Part shown: piece by piece, positions 37,283 through 45,223 of the stretch
Layout of the letters: each line of letters opens with the position of its first letter
Position numbering within the stretch: the first letter of the stretch is position 1
From: Streptomyces sp. DH41
Lineage (GTDB): Bacteria > Actinomycetota > Actinomycetes > Streptomycetales > Streptomycetaceae
DNA: 64,000 nt
Assembly: GCF_029813785.1 (NCBI RefSeq)
Contig: NZ_JARVKY010000010.1
Coordinates: 124,001-188,000 of the forward strand
Direction of reading: 5' to 3'
The notes under the pieces: model-generated
Seen by the model: only the letters and a program-made list of their open reading frames with translations
Told to the model about the DNA's origin: nothing
The model's database searches: none
Translations under genes and position numbers: made by a program

Positions 37283-38065
37283 ATGAGGCGACACAGCAGG
37301 ATCCGTACCGGATGGGCGGCGGGCGCGGCCCTCGCTCTGGCCCTGGTCACCGGATGCGAAGGCGGCGACGGCGACGGGGCCTCGGCCTCCGGCAGCGCTG
37401 CCGGGGCCCCGGCCGAGGGGCGGGCCGCGGGCCAGGCCGTCAGCCCGCTGGACAACCCGGACGGTACCGAACCCGGCCTCGCCCCGGTCACGGGCGACAC
37501 CCACCGGGCGACGGGCAGGAAGCTCATCGAGGGCCTGAAGACCAAGGGGCGCGGCCCCAAGACGGGGTACGACCGCGACGAGTTCGGCTACGCCTGGATG
37601 GACACGGCCGACGGCGTGCCGTACGCCCGGAACGGTTGTGACACGCGGAACGACCTGCTGAAACGCGACGGTGAGAAGGTGCGCTTCCGCTCCGGCTCCG
37701 ACTGCGTGATCGTCGCCATGACCCTGGACGACCCGTACACCGGAACGACCATCGAGTGGCGCAAGCAGAAGGCGAGCGAGGTCCAGATCGACCACGTCGT
37801 GCCGCTGTCGTACAGCTGGCAGATGGGCTCCTCGCGGTGGGACGAGGGCAAGCGCGAACAACTGGCGAACGACCCGCTCAACCTGCTCCCGGTCGAGGGC
37901 CGCGCCAATTCCGCCAAGGGGGACTCCGGGCCGGCCACCTGGCTCCCGCCCAGCAAGACGGTCCGGTGCGCCTACGCCGTCCGCTTCGCGCAGGTCGCCG
38001 ACAAGTACGAACTGGCGGTGACGGCGTCCGACAGGCGGATGATGCTGAAGCAGTGCGGCGGCTGA
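37283..38065 (+). CDS. secreted lipoprotein HNH (DUF1524/GmrSD-type) nuclease
   Basis: 260 residues. The N-terminus is a lipoprotein signal (RRHSRIRTGWAAG, hydrophobic AALALALVT, lipobox VTGC with Cys at about 25), then a Gly/Ala/Ser linker. The C-terminal domain has the HNH core VQIDHVVPLSYSWQMGS, DPLNLLPVEGRANSAKGD and GPATWLPP, with KTVRCAYAVRFAQVADKY after it, as in DUF1524/GmrSD C-terminal nucleases common in Streptomyces. It would sit on the outer face of the membrane, suggesting extracellular DNA or RNA degradation. TACGGTGAGACGG lies upstream of a GGGGAGGG Shine-Dalgarno. Confidence 0.88.
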   Translation: MRRHSRIRTGWAAGAALALALVTGCEGGDGDGASASGSAAGAPAEGRAAGQAVSPLDNPDGTEPGLAPVTGDTHRATGRKLIEGLKTKGRGPKTGYDRDEFGYAWMDTADGVPYARNGCDTRNDLLKRDGEKVRFRSGSDCVIVAMTLDDPYTGTTIEWRKQKASEVQIDHVVPLSYSWQMGSSRWDEGKREQLANDPLNLLPVEGRANSAKGDSGPATWLPPSKTVRCAYAVRFAQVADKYELAVTASDRRMMLKQCGG

Positions 38066-38132
38066 CGGGGGCCTGGGGAGCGGTGACGAAAACCGCTTCC
38101 GGGCCGTCGGTGCTCCTGTCTACGGTGACGCC

Positions 38133-38876
38133 ATGGAGCTGAAGGTATCGAGCCTCGCGGAGCGCCCGGAGATGGTGGACCGGGTCCGGGAAATGGCCGA
38201 CAGCTGGCCCGCGTTCGCCGTCGAGGACCTCTCGGGCAACGCCCACTACCCGCGCATCGCCGTCGAACTGCCGGAGTACGTGCAGTTCGCCGAGGACGAG
38301 CACGGCGAGGTCGTCGCGCACGGCCAGAGTGTGCCGTTCGCCCTGCACCGGGAGGGACGCGGCACGCTTCCCGCGCGTGGCTGGGGCGAGGTGCTCGTGT
38401 GGGCCTTCAGCGACCTGCGCCGCGGTGTCCGTCCCGACACCGTCAGCGCCATCTCCGTCACCGTCGCCCCGCATGCCCAGGGGCGCGGCGTGTCCGGCCG
38501 GATGCTCGCCGCGATGCGCGACAACGCCCGCGCCCGCGGTTTCCGCGAGGTCGTCGCTCCCGTCCGCCCCAACGCCAAGCACCTCGAACCACACACGCCC
38601 ATCGAGGAGTACGCCCGCCGCCTGCGCCCCGACGGCCTGCCGCACGACCCGTGGCTGCGGGTCCACGCCCGGGCCGGTGCCACTCTCGACTCGGTGGCCC
38701 CGGCCTCCATGACCGTCTCCGGCTCGCTGGACGAGTGGCGGCACTGGACGGGACTGCCCTTCGACACCGCCGGGGACGTCGTGGTTCCCGGCGCCCTGGT
38801 GCCGGTGCGCTGCGAACCGGAGCGCGGGTACGCGGTGTACGTCGAGCCGAACGTGTGGATGCGTCACGCGCTTTGA
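38133..38876 (+). CDS. GNAT family N-acetyltransferase
   Basis: 247 residues. A GNAT core is visible from VSAISVTVAPHAQGRGVSGRMLAAMRDNARARGFREVVAPVRPN (residues about 110-150), with acetyl-CoA motif QGRGVSGRML. It is followed by EYARRLRPDGLPHDPWLRVHARAGATL and a C-terminal extension. The substrate is unknown. It stands between the HNH lipoprotein gene (same strand, 67 bases upstream) and a convergent gene. A small hairpin CTGGG/CCCAG at 38881-38897 follows the stop. Confidence 0.82.
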   Translation: MELKVSSLAERPEMVDRVREMADSWPAFAVEDLSGNAHYPRIAVELPEYVQFAEDEHGEVVAHGQSVPFALHREGRGTLPARGWGEVLVWAFSDLRRGVRPDTVSAISVTVAPHAQGRGVSGRMLAAMRDNARARGFREVVAPVRPNAKHLEPHTPIEEYARRLRPDGLPHDPWLRVHARAGATLDSVAPASMTVSGSLDEWRHWTGLPFDTAGDVVVPGALVPVRCEPERGYAVYVEPNVWMRHAL

Positions 38877-38975
38877 GCTTCTGGGCTTGCTTCCCAGGCA
38901 TGGGCGCCGTAAGGCGCAGGCGTTCATCCGCCCGCCGGTTCCCCTCGTCCCGTTCGTCCCGTCGGTCCCGGCGCG

Positions 38976-39467
38976 TCAGAACTCGCCGTTGCCGAGCAGC
39001 TCGCCGTCGGCGTCGTAGACGGTGACGAGGCCGTTCTCGCTCTGCTTCCAGTCGGCGAACGCGGAGGCGATGAGATTGGCGGGGCCCGTGCCCTCGCCCA
39101 TGATGCCGCCGGTGAAGTCGGTGTAGACGTCGGCCGCGTCGAGGATGTCGTTCTGCTCGTCGGCGCCCTGCACCTTGGTGACGTGGGCGATGGCGTCCTT
39201 CTCCGCCGCCGTTCCGTTCTTCTGCACGAACGCCTTGAACTGATCGGCCTGGGACGCTTTCTCGACGGCCTTGTCCTCGGCGGGCTTCGCGTCGGACTTG
39301 CCGTCCGTGCCGTCCGACTTCGCGCCGCCGGAGTTCTCGCCCGAGCTCGCCGAGGTCCGGCTGTCGCTCTTGCCGTCGCCGCCCCCGTCACCGGAGTTCG
39401 CGGACACCGCGCCGATGACGACGAGCCCCACGACGGCCCCCAGCGCGATCTTGGTCTTCATGCCCAT
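38976..39467 (-). CDS. secreted/membrane-anchored protein, function unknown
   Basis: 163 residues from ATG 39467 (MGMKTKIALGAVVGLVVIGAVSA), a signal anchor or signal peptide. A low-complexity Ser/Gly/Asp/Lys linker follows (about 30-75). The C-terminal domain of about 85 residues starts QADQFKAFVQKNGTAAEKDAIAHV and includes TGGIMGEGTGPANLIASAFADW and VTVYDADGELLGNGEF. No catalytic motif is recognised; similar proteins occur widely in Streptomyces. GGGGAGGGACAG lies upstream of the start. It is divergent from the methylase-like gene with 191 shared upstream bases. Confidence 0.72.
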   Translation of the reverse strand: MGMKTKIALGAVVGLVVIGAVSANSGDGGGDGKSDSRTSASSGENSGGAKSDGTDGKSDAKPAEDKAVEKASQADQFKAFVQKNGTAAEKDAIAHVTKVQGADEQNDILDAADVYTDFTGGIMGEGTGPANLIASAFADWKQSENGLVTVYDADGELLGNGEF

Positions 39468-39543
39468 GACTTCTGTCCCTCCCCATGCGGCAACCGCCAC
39501 CTCTCGGCGGTTGCTTGTTCGCGAGGTCAATAAGAACAGAGCT

Positions 39544-39569
39544 TGTGAACCGAGTCAACCGCGTTCACA
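39544..39569. promoter_or_regulatory. TGTGAAC-N12-GTTCACA inverted repeat upstream of the methylase-like gene
   Basis: TGTGAAC (39544-39550) and GTTCACA (39563-39569) are separated by 12 bases, in the divergent promoter region of the genes starting at 39467 and 39659. The same arrangement recurs inside the methylase-like gene, so it is a plausible operator. Confidence 0.6.
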
Positions 39570-39658
39570 GGAGTGCGTGCGTACACGGGCGTGAATCGAG
39601 GAAGGCGCGGCTACGTCGGTATGCTCGCCGACACACCATCGACGAGGGGGCCGTGCGG

Positions 39659-41839
39659 GTGCAGGACAACGCGACAGAAGTGACCGCCGCTGGAATCGCC
39701 CGGCTCGCCGGCGTCGGCCGAGCGGCCGTCAGCAACTGGCGCCGTCGGCACGCCGACTTCCCCAAGCCGGTCGGCGGCACCGAGACCAGCCCCTCCTTCG
39801 CCCTCGCCGAGGTGGAGGGATGGCTGCGCGAACACAGCAAACTCGCCGAGGTCCCCCTGCGGGAACGGGTCTGGCAGCAACTCGTCGGCCACCCCGAGGG
39901 CCCGGTCACCGCGCTCAGGCACGCCGGCTGCGTCCTGCTGCTGATCCACGACCGCCCCACGCGCTGGCTGGAGGTGAGCGCCGGCTCCGACGTACGGCTC
40001 GCCGCGATGCTGCCCGAGGCGCTGGACCAGGTGCTGACGGCGCGTTTCGGGACGGCTGCTGTGAACGCCTCCAGCGGTGACCGCGCGGCCGCCTCTGTTC
40101 ACACGGAACGCTCCGGGAAAGCGCCGACCCCTGTGAACGCCTCGCCGAGGGTTCACACCCCCGCCCTCGACGCCCCCACCGGCCCAGCCGTCCTCCCCTC
40201 CGCCCCCCTCCTGCGCGGCACCGCCGAACTCGCCGCCGAGCTCGGGGCCCGGCAGACCTTCGAGTTCCTGCTCGGCCGGCACCTCGACGCCAACCCCCGC
40301 CAGTACACGCTCACCCCCGCCGACCTCGCCGGCCTCATGGCGGACCTCGCCGGCCCCGCCCGCACCGTCCTCGACCCCGCCTGCGGCACCGGCGCCCTCC
40401 TGCGCGCCGCCGCGCCGCACGGCCCCGCCCCCCGCACCGAACAGGCCGACCAGCGGCTGTACGCCCAGGACGGCGCCCCCGACCTCGCCGCGCTCACCGG
40501 TCTCCGGCTGGCCCTGCACTCCCGGGCCACCGTGCGCGGAGCCGCCGGCGACACCCTGCGCGCGGACGCCTTCCCCGAGCTGCGCGCCGACGCCGTCCTG
40601 TGCCACCCGCCGTTCAACGAACGCAACTGGGGCCACGACGAACTCGCCTACGACGCCCGCTGGGAGTACGGCTTCCCGGCCCGCACCGAGTCCGAGCTGG
40701 CCTGGGTGCAGCACGCGCTCGCCCGCCTGCGGGACGGCGGCACGGCCGTCCTCCTCATGCCGCCCGCCGCCGCCTCCCGCCGCTCCGGCCGCCGCATCCG
40801 CGCCGACCTGCTGCGCCGGGGCGCGCTGCGCGCCGTGGTCGCCCTGCCCGTCGGCGCGGCACCGCCGTACAACATCCCGCTCCACCTGTGGGTGCTGCGC
40901 CGGCCCGAGAGGGCGCCCGCGCAGCCCGAGGTGCTGCTCGCCGACGTGGGGCGGTTCGCCGGCGAGGGACGCGGCGGTCCCGACTGGCGGGCCGTGCGGG
41001 ACGCCGTGCTCGACGCCTGGCGGGACTTCGACCGCGCCGGCCGCCTCGACGACCGCCCGGGCCTGGCCCGTTCCCTGCCGGTCATCGCACTCCTCGACGA
41101 CGACGTCGACCTCGCCCCCGCCCGCCACCTGCCGCCCCCCGCCGCGGCCGACGGCGCCGGACGGCTCACCGACGTACGCCGGCGCCTCGACGAGACCCTG
41201 CGCCTGACCACCGACCTCACCCCCGACATCGCGGCCGACCCCACCCCCTCGGCCGCCGGCACCGCACAGCCGGCGCCCCGCTGGCCGCTCACCACCGTCG
41301 GCGAACTCGCCCGCGGCGGCGCCCTCGTGCTGCGCACCGGCACCAACGGCGGCCACGCGCGCGTACCGGTACTCACCGACCACGACGTACTCGCCGGCAC
41401 CGCCCCCTCCGGCACCCTCCCCGAAAGCGACGAGGAACCCGTACTGACCGAACCCGGCGACGTCGTCGTCCCGGTCCTCGGCGGCGGCTCCGTCGCGCGC
41501 ATGATCGACGACGCCACCGCCGGCGCCGCCCTGGGCCGCAACCTCGTCCTGCTGCGCCCCGACCCCGCCGCGCTCGACCCCTGGTTCCTCGCCGGGTTCC
41601 TGCGCGGCACCGCCAACAACCGGCAGGCCAGCAGCTACGCCTCCACCGCCACCCGCCTCGACGTCCGCCGCCTCCAGCTCCCCCGGCTCCCGCTCGACGC
41701 CCAGCACCGCTACGGCGCCCGCTTCCGCGCCCTCGACGAGTTCGAACGGGCGCTCAGGCTCGCGGGCCGCCTCGGCGAGCAGCTCGTACGCGGGATGTAC
41801 GACGGGCTCACGGACGGCACGGTGGCACCCGGCCGGTGA
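39659..41839 (+). CDS. HTH + HsdM-like N6-methylase + HsdS-like TRD fusion protein
   Basis: 726 residues from GTG 39659, with GAGGGGG 8 bases upstream (GTG 39653 is possible). Residues 5-60 are an excisionase/AlpA-type HTH (AAGIARLAGVGRAAVSNWRR). After a variable linker, residues about 180-470 are a type I methylase M domain with motif I VLDPACGTGALLRAA and motif IV CHPPFNERNWG. The latter has His316 where Asn/Asp/Ser is normal (NPPF). The last 190 residues (TVGELARGGALVLR...NLVLLRPDPAALDPWFLAGFL) resemble one HsdS target-recognition domain. No HsdR gene is near. It may be an orphan methylase or a catalytically dead DNA-binding protein. Confidence 0.85.
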   Translation: MQDNATEVTAAGIARLAGVGRAAVSNWRRRHADFPKPVGGTETSPSFALAEVEGWLREHSKLAEVPLRERVWQQLVGHPEGPVTALRHAGCVLLLIHDRPTRWLEVSAGSDVRLAAMLPEALDQVLTARFGTAAVNASSGDRAAASVHTERSGKAPTPVNASPRVHTPALDAPTGPAVLPSAPLLRGTAELAAELGARQTFEFLLGRHLDANPRQYTLTPADLAGLMADLAGPARTVLDPACGTGALLRAAAPHGPAPRTEQADQRLYAQDGAPDLAALTGLRLALHSRATVRGAAGDTLRADAFPELRADAVLCHPPFNERNWGHDELAYDARWEYGFPARTESELAWVQHALARLRDGGTAVLLMPPAAASRRSGRRIRADLLRRGALRAVVALPVGAAPPYNIPLHLWVLRRPERAPAQPEVLLADVGRFAGEGRGGPDWRAVRDAVLDAWRDFDRAGRLDDRPGLARSLPVIALLDDDVDLAPARHLPPPAAADGAGRLTDVRRRLDETLRLTTDLTPDIAADPTPSAAGTAQPAPRWPLTTVGELARGGALVLRTGTNGGHARVPVLTDHDVLAGTAPSGTLPESDEEPVLTEPGDVVVPVLGGGSVARMIDDATAGAALGRNLVLLRPDPAALDPWFLAGFLRGTANNRQASSYASTATRLDVRRLQLPRLPLDAQHRYGARFRALDEFERALRLAGRLGEQLVRGMYDGLTDGTVAPGR
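40060..40157. repeat. intragenic TGTGAAC/GTTCACA repeats
   Basis: TGTGAAC at 40060-40066 and 40132-40138, and GTTCACA at 40097-40103 and 40151-40157. The last pair has the same 12-base spacing as the promoter copy; the first pair has 30. The segment encodes a duplicated VNAS...VHT linker of the methylase-like protein. Confidence 0.75.
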
Positions 41840-41974
41840 CCTGGTGGTGATCGGTACGGCAACGGTTCGGTACAACCGGGGACCACTGTCGGTCCGGGCC
41901 TATACGCTCGGACTTCCACACTGAACGGCCCGTTCGTCCGTTCGGCACGTCGGCATCATGGTCCAGGAGCAGTC

Positions 41975-42712
41975 ATGTACGGCAACAGCGCCGCCGGGCC
42001 GCCGCCCTCCCGCGGCGCGGCCACCGTCATCACCCTGCGCGTGCTGTTCGCCGCCGCGGGCTTTTTGACGTGCGGTCTGCTCGCCTGCGTCCCGCTGTTC
42101 CGGATCGCCGTGCTGCGCGGCCGCGGGCTCGACTGGACCGTGGCCTGGCTGAGCCTGCCGGTGTCGATCGGCTGCCTCGCCGTGGTCGGTGAGCTGCCGG
42201 AGAGCGACCGCCGCACGGACCTCGCCATGATCGCTCTCCTGCTGATCGGGGCCGCGGCCAGCGCGTACTTCCTCGTGGTCGACATACGCCTGCACGCCGT
42301 ACCGCGCCAGTTCGCGGGCTACGCGCCGCCGCGGCAGGCCCCCGCCGCGTACTACGGCCAGAGCCACCCCGCGGGACCGTACGCGCCCACGGTCGTGTCG
42401 CAGCCCCCGCTCGCCCCGGCCCCGAGGTCCGCGCACCCCGGGTTCCCGGCGCCCCAGTCGCCGGTACACCAGACGCCGGTACACCAGACGCCGGTACACC
42501 AGATGCCGACAAGCCAGGGACCGACCCCCCAGCCGCCGGTGCCTCAGACGCCCGTGCCCCGGGGACCCGCTTCCACCCCGCCGCCCGGACATCCCACCCC
42601 CGCCCGCATCGACCAGGTCCGCGCCGAGCTCGACGAGCTCAGCGACTACCTGCGCGCCCACGACGGCAACAGCAACGGCAACGGCAACGGCGACAACCAG
42701 GGCGGAAGGTGA
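41975..42712 (+). CDS. membrane protein with proline-rich cytoplasmic tail
   Basis: 245 residues. Three hydrophobic spans (VLFAAAGFLTCGLLACVPLF, WTVAWLSLPVSIGCLAVVGE and LAMIALLLIGAAASAYFLVV) are followed by a long Pro/Gln/Ala-rich tail. The tail includes three PVHQT/M repeats encoded by a 15-base tandem repeat at 42462-42508. A C-terminal helix ARIDQVRAELDELSDYLRAHD and an Asn/Gly tail end it. Its stop overlaps the kinase start (GTGA), so the two are co-translated and it is a likely kinase partner. Function otherwise unknown. Confidence 0.78.
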   Translation: MYGNSAAGPPPSRGAATVITLRVLFAAAGFLTCGLLACVPLFRIAVLRGRGLDWTVAWLSLPVSIGCLAVVGELPESDRRTDLAMIALLLIGAAASAYFLVVDIRLHAVPRQFAGYAPPRQAPAAYYGQSHPAGPYAPTVVSQPPLAPAPRSAHPGFPAPQSPVHQTPVHQTPVHQMPTSQGPTPQPPVPQTPVPRGPASTPPPGHPTPARIDQVRAELDELSDYLRAHDGNSNGNGNGDNQGGR

Positions 42713-44241
42713 CCGTGACGACCGGCCGTGTCGTCGCCGACCGGTACGAGCTGTCCACGCTCATCGGGCAGGGCGGCATGGGCCAGGTCTGGACGGCGTA
42801 CGACCGGAGGCTCGACCGGCGCGTCGCGGTGAAGCTGCTGCGCCCCGACAAGGTGGCCGGCCAGGAGGCCGACGAACTGCGCCGCCGGTTCGTGCGCGAG
42901 TGCCGGGTGACCGCACAGGTCGACCACCCCGGTCTCGTCACGGTGCACGACGCGGGCAGCGAGGGCGAGGAACTGTTCCTCGTCATGCAGTACGTCGACG
43001 GCGCCGACCTCTCCGACCACCTCGCCGAACACGACCCGTACCCCTGGCAGTGGGCGGTCGCGGTCGCGGCCCAGTTGTGCGCCGTCCTGAGCGCCGTGCA
43101 CGCCGTGCCGATCGTCCACCGCGACCTCAAGCCGCGCAACGTGATGGTGAAGCAGGACGGCACCGTCACCGTCCTCGACCTCGGCGTCGCCTCCGTCATG
43201 GACGCCGACACCACCCGCCTCACCCACACCGGCACCCCCATAGGCTCGCCCGCCTACATGGCGCCCGAGCAGGCGATGGGCGGCGCGGTCGGCCCGTACA
43301 CCGACCTCTACGCACTCGGCGTACTCCTGCACGAACTGCTCAGCGGCGACGTCCCGTTCGCCGGCTCCACCGCCCTCGGCGTGCTCCACCGGCACCTGTA
43401 CGAACCGCCGCTGCCCGTACGCCGTATCCGCCCCGAAGTCCCCGAGGAGCTCGAAACCCTCGTGCTGCGCCTGCTCGCCAAGGACCCGCAGCACCGCCCC
43501 GCCTCCGCCCAGGAGGTCTACGAGCACCTGGCGCTGCTGCTGCCCGCACGCGGCATGCCCACCGGCGGGCCCCTCGACCCCACCCGCCCCTTCGTACGCC
43601 CGCACGCCCCCTGGCCCGACCGCGCGCGCACCCCCGCGCCCCAGCCGGCCCCCGTGGCGCCCGCCGCCGAGGCCGAGAAGCCGGACGTGGCCCGCGCCGT
43701 CGACGACGTCAAACGCCTCCTCGGCGAGGGCCGCATCACCCAGGCCGTCGACATCCTCGGCGCGATCCTGCCCGCCGCCGCCGAACAGCACGGCGAGCGC
43801 TCCCCGGTCGTGCGCACCCTGCGCAAGCAGTACGCGGCCACCCTGATGGACGACGGCCAGTACCGGCGCGCACTGCCGGAGCTGCGCCGCCTCGCCGGCG
43901 AACGCGCCGCCGAGGCCGGCCAGGCCGACCCCCAGTCCCTGCGCCACCGCTACGACGCCGCCCAGTGCCTGGAACAGCTCGGCGAACCGGCCGCCGCCCT
44001 CGCCGAGTACCGCGCGCTGCTGCCGTACTACGAGAACCAGTACGTCGCCGGCGACCCCGGCCTCGCCCACGACGTCCGCCGCCGCGTCGGCCACCTGCTC
44101 CTCGCCCTGGGCGACCGCGCCGCCGCCCACGAGACGCTGGCCCGGCTGCTGCACGACGTGGAGAGCCTGCACGGCCCCGGCCACCCGCTCGCGGCCGAGA
44201 TCCGGCGCACCCTGCAGTGGCTCGGTCAGGTACGCGGCTGA
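42709..44241 (+). CDS. Hanks-type Ser/Thr protein kinase with TPR-like C-terminus
   Basis: 510 residues. Kinase domain about 10-270: Gly loop LIGQGGMGQVW, VAVKLLRP lysine, catalytic loop IVHRDLKPRNVMV. The Mg motif is DLGVAS, with Leu replacing the Phe of DFG. TPIGSPAYMAPEQ is the activation/APE segment, and DLYALGVLLHELLSG follows. After a Pro-rich linker, residues 315-510 form helical repeats (RITQAVDILGAILP, YRRALPELRRLAGERAAEAG, EPAAALAEYRALLPYYE) of TPR type. There are no PASTA domains and no transmembrane span, so it is probably cytoplasmic and coupled to the preceding membrane protein. Confidence 0.93.
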   Translation: MTVTTGRVVADRYELSTLIGQGGMGQVWTAYDRRLDRRVAVKLLRPDKVAGQEADELRRRFVRECRVTAQVDHPGLVTVHDAGSEGEELFLVMQYVDGADLSDHLAEHDPYPWQWAVAVAAQLCAVLSAVHAVPIVHRDLKPRNVMVKQDGTVTVLDLGVASVMDADTTRLTHTGTPIGSPAYMAPEQAMGGAVGPYTDLYALGVLLHELLSGDVPFAGSTALGVLHRHLYEPPLPVRRIRPEVPEELETLVLRLLAKDPQHRPASAQEVYEHLALLLPARGMPTGGPLDPTRPFVRPHAPWPDRARTPAPQPAPVAPAAEAEKPDVARAVDDVKRLLGEGRITQAVDILGAILPAAAEQHGERSPVVRTLRKQYAATLMDDGQYRRALPELRRLAGERAAEAGQADPQSLRHRYDAAQCLEQLGEPAAALAEYRALLPYYENQYVAGDPGLAHDVRRRVGHLLLALGDRAAAHETLARLLHDVESLHGPGHPLAAEIRRTLQWLGQVRG

Positions 44242-44388
44242 CGACCGCCACCCCGCCAGGGGCGAGGCGGTGCCCGAAGTCCCGGTGAATCGTTGGTCGA
44301 ATGGGTTGGCCAGAGCCCGGCCACTGCCTACCATCGATCATCGCAAGACTTTGTGCACCGTCGCACAAGCTCTCCTCGGGAGGTTTCC

Positions 44389-45036
44389 TTGCACCGCCGC
44401 CGTCGCACCGCGCTCCTCCTCACCGCCGCGATCGCCGTCGCGGCGCCCCTGCTCACCGCCTGCGGCAACGACGCGCATCCGGGAGCGGCGGCCGTCGTGG
44501 GCGACCAGCGGATCACCGTCGCCCAGCTGGAGAACCGCGTCGACGAGGTACGCGAGGCACAGCGGGCCGCCGTCCCGGACGACGCCCAGTACCAGCAGGT
44601 CCTCGCCCGCACCGGCGGCCTCACCCGCGACACCCTGCACAGCATGGTCCTCGACCGGGTCCTGCACCGCGCGGCCCAGGACGCGGGCGTGACCGTCACC
44701 CGCAAGGACGTCCAGCGGATGCGCGGCGGCCTCGAGGAACAGGCCGGCGGCGCCGAGGCGCTGGAGACGGTCTGGCTGCAGCAGTACGGCGTCCCGCCCG
44801 AGCGCCTCGACGACAACCTCCGCGTCCAGCTGGAGGCCCAGAAGCTCGCCGAGACCCTCGGCACCGACACCAGCCGGCCCGAGTTCTGGCAGGCCCTGTC
44901 CGAGGCCTCCGAGAAGCTCGACGTCGACCTCAACCCGCGCTACGGCGCCTGGGACGTCCAGAAGAGCAGCCGCGTCGACACCAAGGTGCCGTGGCTGCGG
45001 GAGACCACGGCGGCGCAGACGCGACAGACGGCGTAA
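44389..45036 (+). CDS. SurA N-terminal domain lipoprotein
   Basis: 215 residues from TTG 44389, with GGGAGG 5 bases upstream. A lipoprotein signal (HRRRRTALLLTAAIAVAAP, lipobox LTAC, Cys at about 25) is followed by a SurA-N/chaperone-like helical domain: VVGDQRITVAQLENRVDEVRE, VLDRVLHRAAQDAGVTVTRKDV and LRVQLEAQKLAETLG. It lacks a recognisable PPIase domain and is a probable extracytoplasmic folding factor. It lies just before mazG, as in other Streptomyces. The start is inferred from the signal peptide and RBS; an in-frame GTG at 44293 would spoil the signal. Confidence 0.86.
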   Translation: MHRRRRTALLLTAAIAVAAPLLTACGNDAHPGAAAVVGDQRITVAQLENRVDEVREAQRAAVPDDAQYQQVLARTGGLTRDTLHSMVLDRVLHRAAQDAGVTVTRKDVQRMRGGLEEQAGGAEALETVWLQQYGVPPERLDDNLRVQLEAQKLAETLGTDTSRPEFWQALSEASEKLDVDLNPRYGAWDVQKSSRVDTKVPWLRETTAAQTRQTA

Positions 45037-45075
45037 CGGCAGGGCGGGGCGGCGGACGGCCTCGCCGGACGGCAC

Positions 45076-45182
45076 GGGACCCCGGGCTCTCGGGACCCCG
45101 GGATCTCGGGACCCCGGGATCTCGGGACCCCGGGATCTCGGGACCCCGGGGCTCCTGGATCTCGGGACCCCTGGGCCCCTGT
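45076..45182. repeat. 16-bp tandem repeat array between SurA-like and mazG genes
   Basis: GGGACCCCGGGATCTC is repeated from 45076 (first copy GGGCTCTC-ending) through 45139 as four units. One expanded copy and one degraded copy then run to about 45182. The array contains SmaI/BamHI-like palindromic cores and fills most of the 187-base gap. Confidence 0.85.
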
Positions 45183-45223
45183 GGACAACTCACGGGGCTG
45201 TCGGCCCTGTGCGTTACGTTCTG

